This document shows, piece after piece, positions 5,134-6,356 of a stretch of 6,356 bases of DNA; the stretch's first letter is position 1; every line of letters begins with the position of its first letter. The DNA lies in NCBI GenBank assembly GCA_035541995.1, contig DATKMG010000324.1, positions 1 to 6,356 on the forward strand. Direction: 5' to 3'. The notes under the pieces are model-generated. The model was given only the letters and a program-made list of their open reading frames with translations. It was not told the origin of the DNA and ran no database searches. Source of the DNA: DATKMG01 sp035541995 (GTDB lineage: Bacteria > Acidobacteriota > Terriglobia > Versatilivoradales > Versatilivoraceae). Made by a program: the position numbers and the translations under genes.

Positions 5134-6132
5134 ATGCCTCGAACTCGCGTATCTTCCAATTCCCCGGATCCGGGACTGAACCATTTCATTTTCGGGCCGG
5201 ACTCATACTTGGTCGAAGCGGCAAAGAACAAGCTGGTGAAGATCATTCGTGAGCGGGCCCAGGAAGAAGTGTCTTTTCTTAAATTCGACTTGGAAGAACA
5301 AACCACTGACGAACTCGTGGCAATTGCTGGAACTCTGCCTTTGTTTGCGCGTCGGCAGATCATCCACGTGAAAGGAGTTCTAAAGGTCAGGGAGAACCAG
5401 GCGAAGCGGCTGGGCGAATACCTGGAGAATCCTTCCCCTTCGACGTTCCTCATCTTTACCTCAGAGGCAGCGGACAAAGAGGACCGCAAGAGAAAAATAT
5501 TTCAAATTCTCGCGACAAGCACCAGATCGATGGAGGTCATGGCCTGGAGCGAGGCAGAGATGCGTGCCAAGGTCCGGGAGCGGCTCAAAAAGTCCGGATT
5601 TCAAATCTCCGAAGAGGCCCTGGATTTCCTGTTGGAGACCGTTGGGAGCGATCTGGGACGGATTAGTCATGAGATAGAAAAACTCATGTTGCTGGTGGGG
5701 GGAGAAAAACAGATTACTTTAAACCATGTCATGGACACGCTTGGCTTCTCGCGACAGCATTCGGTGTTCGAGTTTATCGATGCCCTGGCAGATAAGGATA
5801 AAGTCAAGTCTCTCCATCTGGCTAATGAATTGATGTCTGATAGTTCTCAGACGCTTCAGGTAATTGCATTGATGCATCGGCTAGTCCGACAACTTATCCA
5901 GATGAAAGAATTGTCGGGACAAATGAGTGCAGGTGAGATAGCCAGACGAATCGGGATGTACGGTGTCCCCTATTTCGTTATTGAGCGGAGACTTCAGCAA
6001 TCTGGCCGATTTTCCTATGAGGCTCTGGTCCGCGCAGTGCGCCAACTGGGGATGCTGGATGATCGGATCAAGAGGTCTAGCATAGACACTAAGGTCTTTA
6101 GTGAACAGTTGATCCACGAGCTGACAGGCTAA
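5134..6132 (+). CDS. holA: DNA polymerase III delta subunit (clamp loader)
   Basis: In the known family, delta is the clamp-loader subunit that opens the beta sliding clamp so it can be placed on DNA. The protein has 332 residues (E. coli HolA 343). The AAA+-like N-terminal domain opens with L-N-H-F-I-F-G-P-D-S-Y-L (15-26); there is no Walker A motif, as expected, because delta does not hydrolyse ATP. L-P-L-F-A-R-R-Q-I-I-H-V-K-G follows, a region that contacts the clamp in homologues. The middle domain has D-L-G-R-I-S-H-E-I-E-K-L (173-184), a hallmark of HolA. From about 209 (H-S-V-F-E-F-I-D-A-L-A) the helical collar domain begins and runs to the end. The ATG lies 6 bases after the lptE stop, with no clear Shine-Dalgarno, so coupling to lptE is likely. 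About 15 residues precede the conserved start; no better start codon is seen. No strong terminator follows, only the REP-like repeats. Confidence 0.93.
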   Translation: MPRTRVSSNSPDPGLNHFIFGPDSYLVEAAKNKLVKIIRERAQEEVSFLKFDLEEQTTDELVAIAGTLPLFARRQIIHVKGVLKVRENQAKRLGEYLENPSPSTFLIFTSEAADKEDRKRKIFQILATSTRSMEVMAWSEAEMRAKVRERLKKSGFQISEEALDFLLETVGSDLGRISHEIEKLMLLVGGEKQITLNHVMDTLGFSRQHSVFEFIDALADKDKVKSLHLANELMSDSSQTLQVIALMHRLVRQLIQMKELSGQMSAGEIARRIGMYGVPYFVIERRLQQSGRFSYEALVRAVRQLGMLDDRIKRSSIDTKVFSEQLIHELTG

Positions 6133-6212
6133 GCAAACATAATCCAGTGAGTCGGCGCCCTCCTAACGAGGCCAAGTGCTTCATCATTCTTCTGCTGGTG
6201 TTTACTGAGGTA

Positions 6213-6236
6213 GTAGCGACAGGCATCCATGCCTGT
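6213..6236 (+). repeat. REP-like palindrome, left copy
   Basis: It begins with GTAG, followed by CGACAGGCAT-CC-ATGCCTGTCG (6217-6238), perfect 10-bp arms with a 2-base loop. GTAG is the head tetranucleotide recognised by REP-associated (RAYT, Y1) transposases in the systems studied. The minus-strand copy at 6282-6305 matches it at 18 of 24 ungapped positions. Confidence 0.65.
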
Positions 6237-6281
6237 CGAGAGTCGGCTCGATTGGGCATTCTTTTGGAATTACGGTCGCGT

Positions 6282-6305
6282 ACAGGCAAGAATGCTTGCA
6301 CCTAC
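6282..6305 (-). repeat. REP-like palindrome, right inverted copy
   Basis: Read on the minus strand it begins GTAG, then a palindromic core (GCAAG / CTTGC arms at 6286-6290 and 6295-6299) and ends TGCCTGT like the left copy. Six of 24 bases differ, so this is an older or different subtype. With the left copy it forms an inverted pair with GTAG heads outward and a 45-base spacer, the layout of REPIN/BIME elements. The rest of 6133-6356 holds no gene I can support. Confidence 0.6.
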
Positions 6306-6356
6306 TTATGGCCTGCTATTCGATAACGAACTTTTGAGCCAAAGCATTTAGCCTTG

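Noticed and set aside
6098..6301. Minus-strand 67-codon frame overlapping the holA end
   Set aside because: It overlaps holA and the repeats and resembles no family.
6147..6326. GTG-started 59-codon plus-strand frame after holA
   Set aside because: No ribosome binding site, and it reads through both REP-like repeats.

Overview
The window looks like ordinary chromosome from a Gram-negative (diderm) bacterium of moderate GC content. The best guess is a relative of the Acidobacteriota. That placement is inference: it rests on an LPS-assembly lipoprotein gene inside a leuS-lptE-holA cluster, on the style of the secreted beta-propeller protein, and on a LeuRS with the S-V-G-H form of the HIGH signature. 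No marker gene here settles the phylum.

Layout. Positions 1-338 (minus) hold the first 112 codons of a secreted beta-propeller protein that runs off the left edge. Positions 339-700 have no convincing gene; they carry candidate promoters for the propeller gene and a cluster of small palindromes downstream of ilvE. Positions 701-1642 (minus) are a complete ilvE, a branched-chain amino acid aminotransferase, which begins at a GTG. Positions 1643-1981 form a divergent intergenic region, with an extended -10 promoter firing left into ilvE and a strong-looking promoter firing right into leuS. Positions 1982-6132 (plus) hold leuS, lptE and holA, packed as an operon: a 4-base ATGA overlap, then a 6-base gap. 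Positions 6133-6356 are non-coding and carry a pair of inverted, GTAG-headed REP-like palindromes.

How the genes relate. ilvE makes leucine, isoleucine and valine from their keto acids, and leuS charges tRNA with leucine. They are transcribed back to back from one control region, so a shared leucine-related control is plausible. The operon then joins unrelated housekeeping jobs: LPS delivery to the outer membrane (lptE) and sliding-clamp loading in replication (holA). The same order is known in E. coli.

Most worth a second look: (i) the leuS leader holds a 21-codon open frame with five leucine codons. Its TGA stop overlaps the leuS TTG start by two bases, and a perfect 14-bp palindrome lies inside it, so it is a candidate leader peptide for translational coupling. 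(ii) LeuRS has SVGH in place of HxGH, an extra segment of about 53 residues before the ZN1 region, no cysteines in ZN1, and no leucine-specific domain. (iii) The REP-like inverted pair lies after holA. No clearly new multi-gene system was found.
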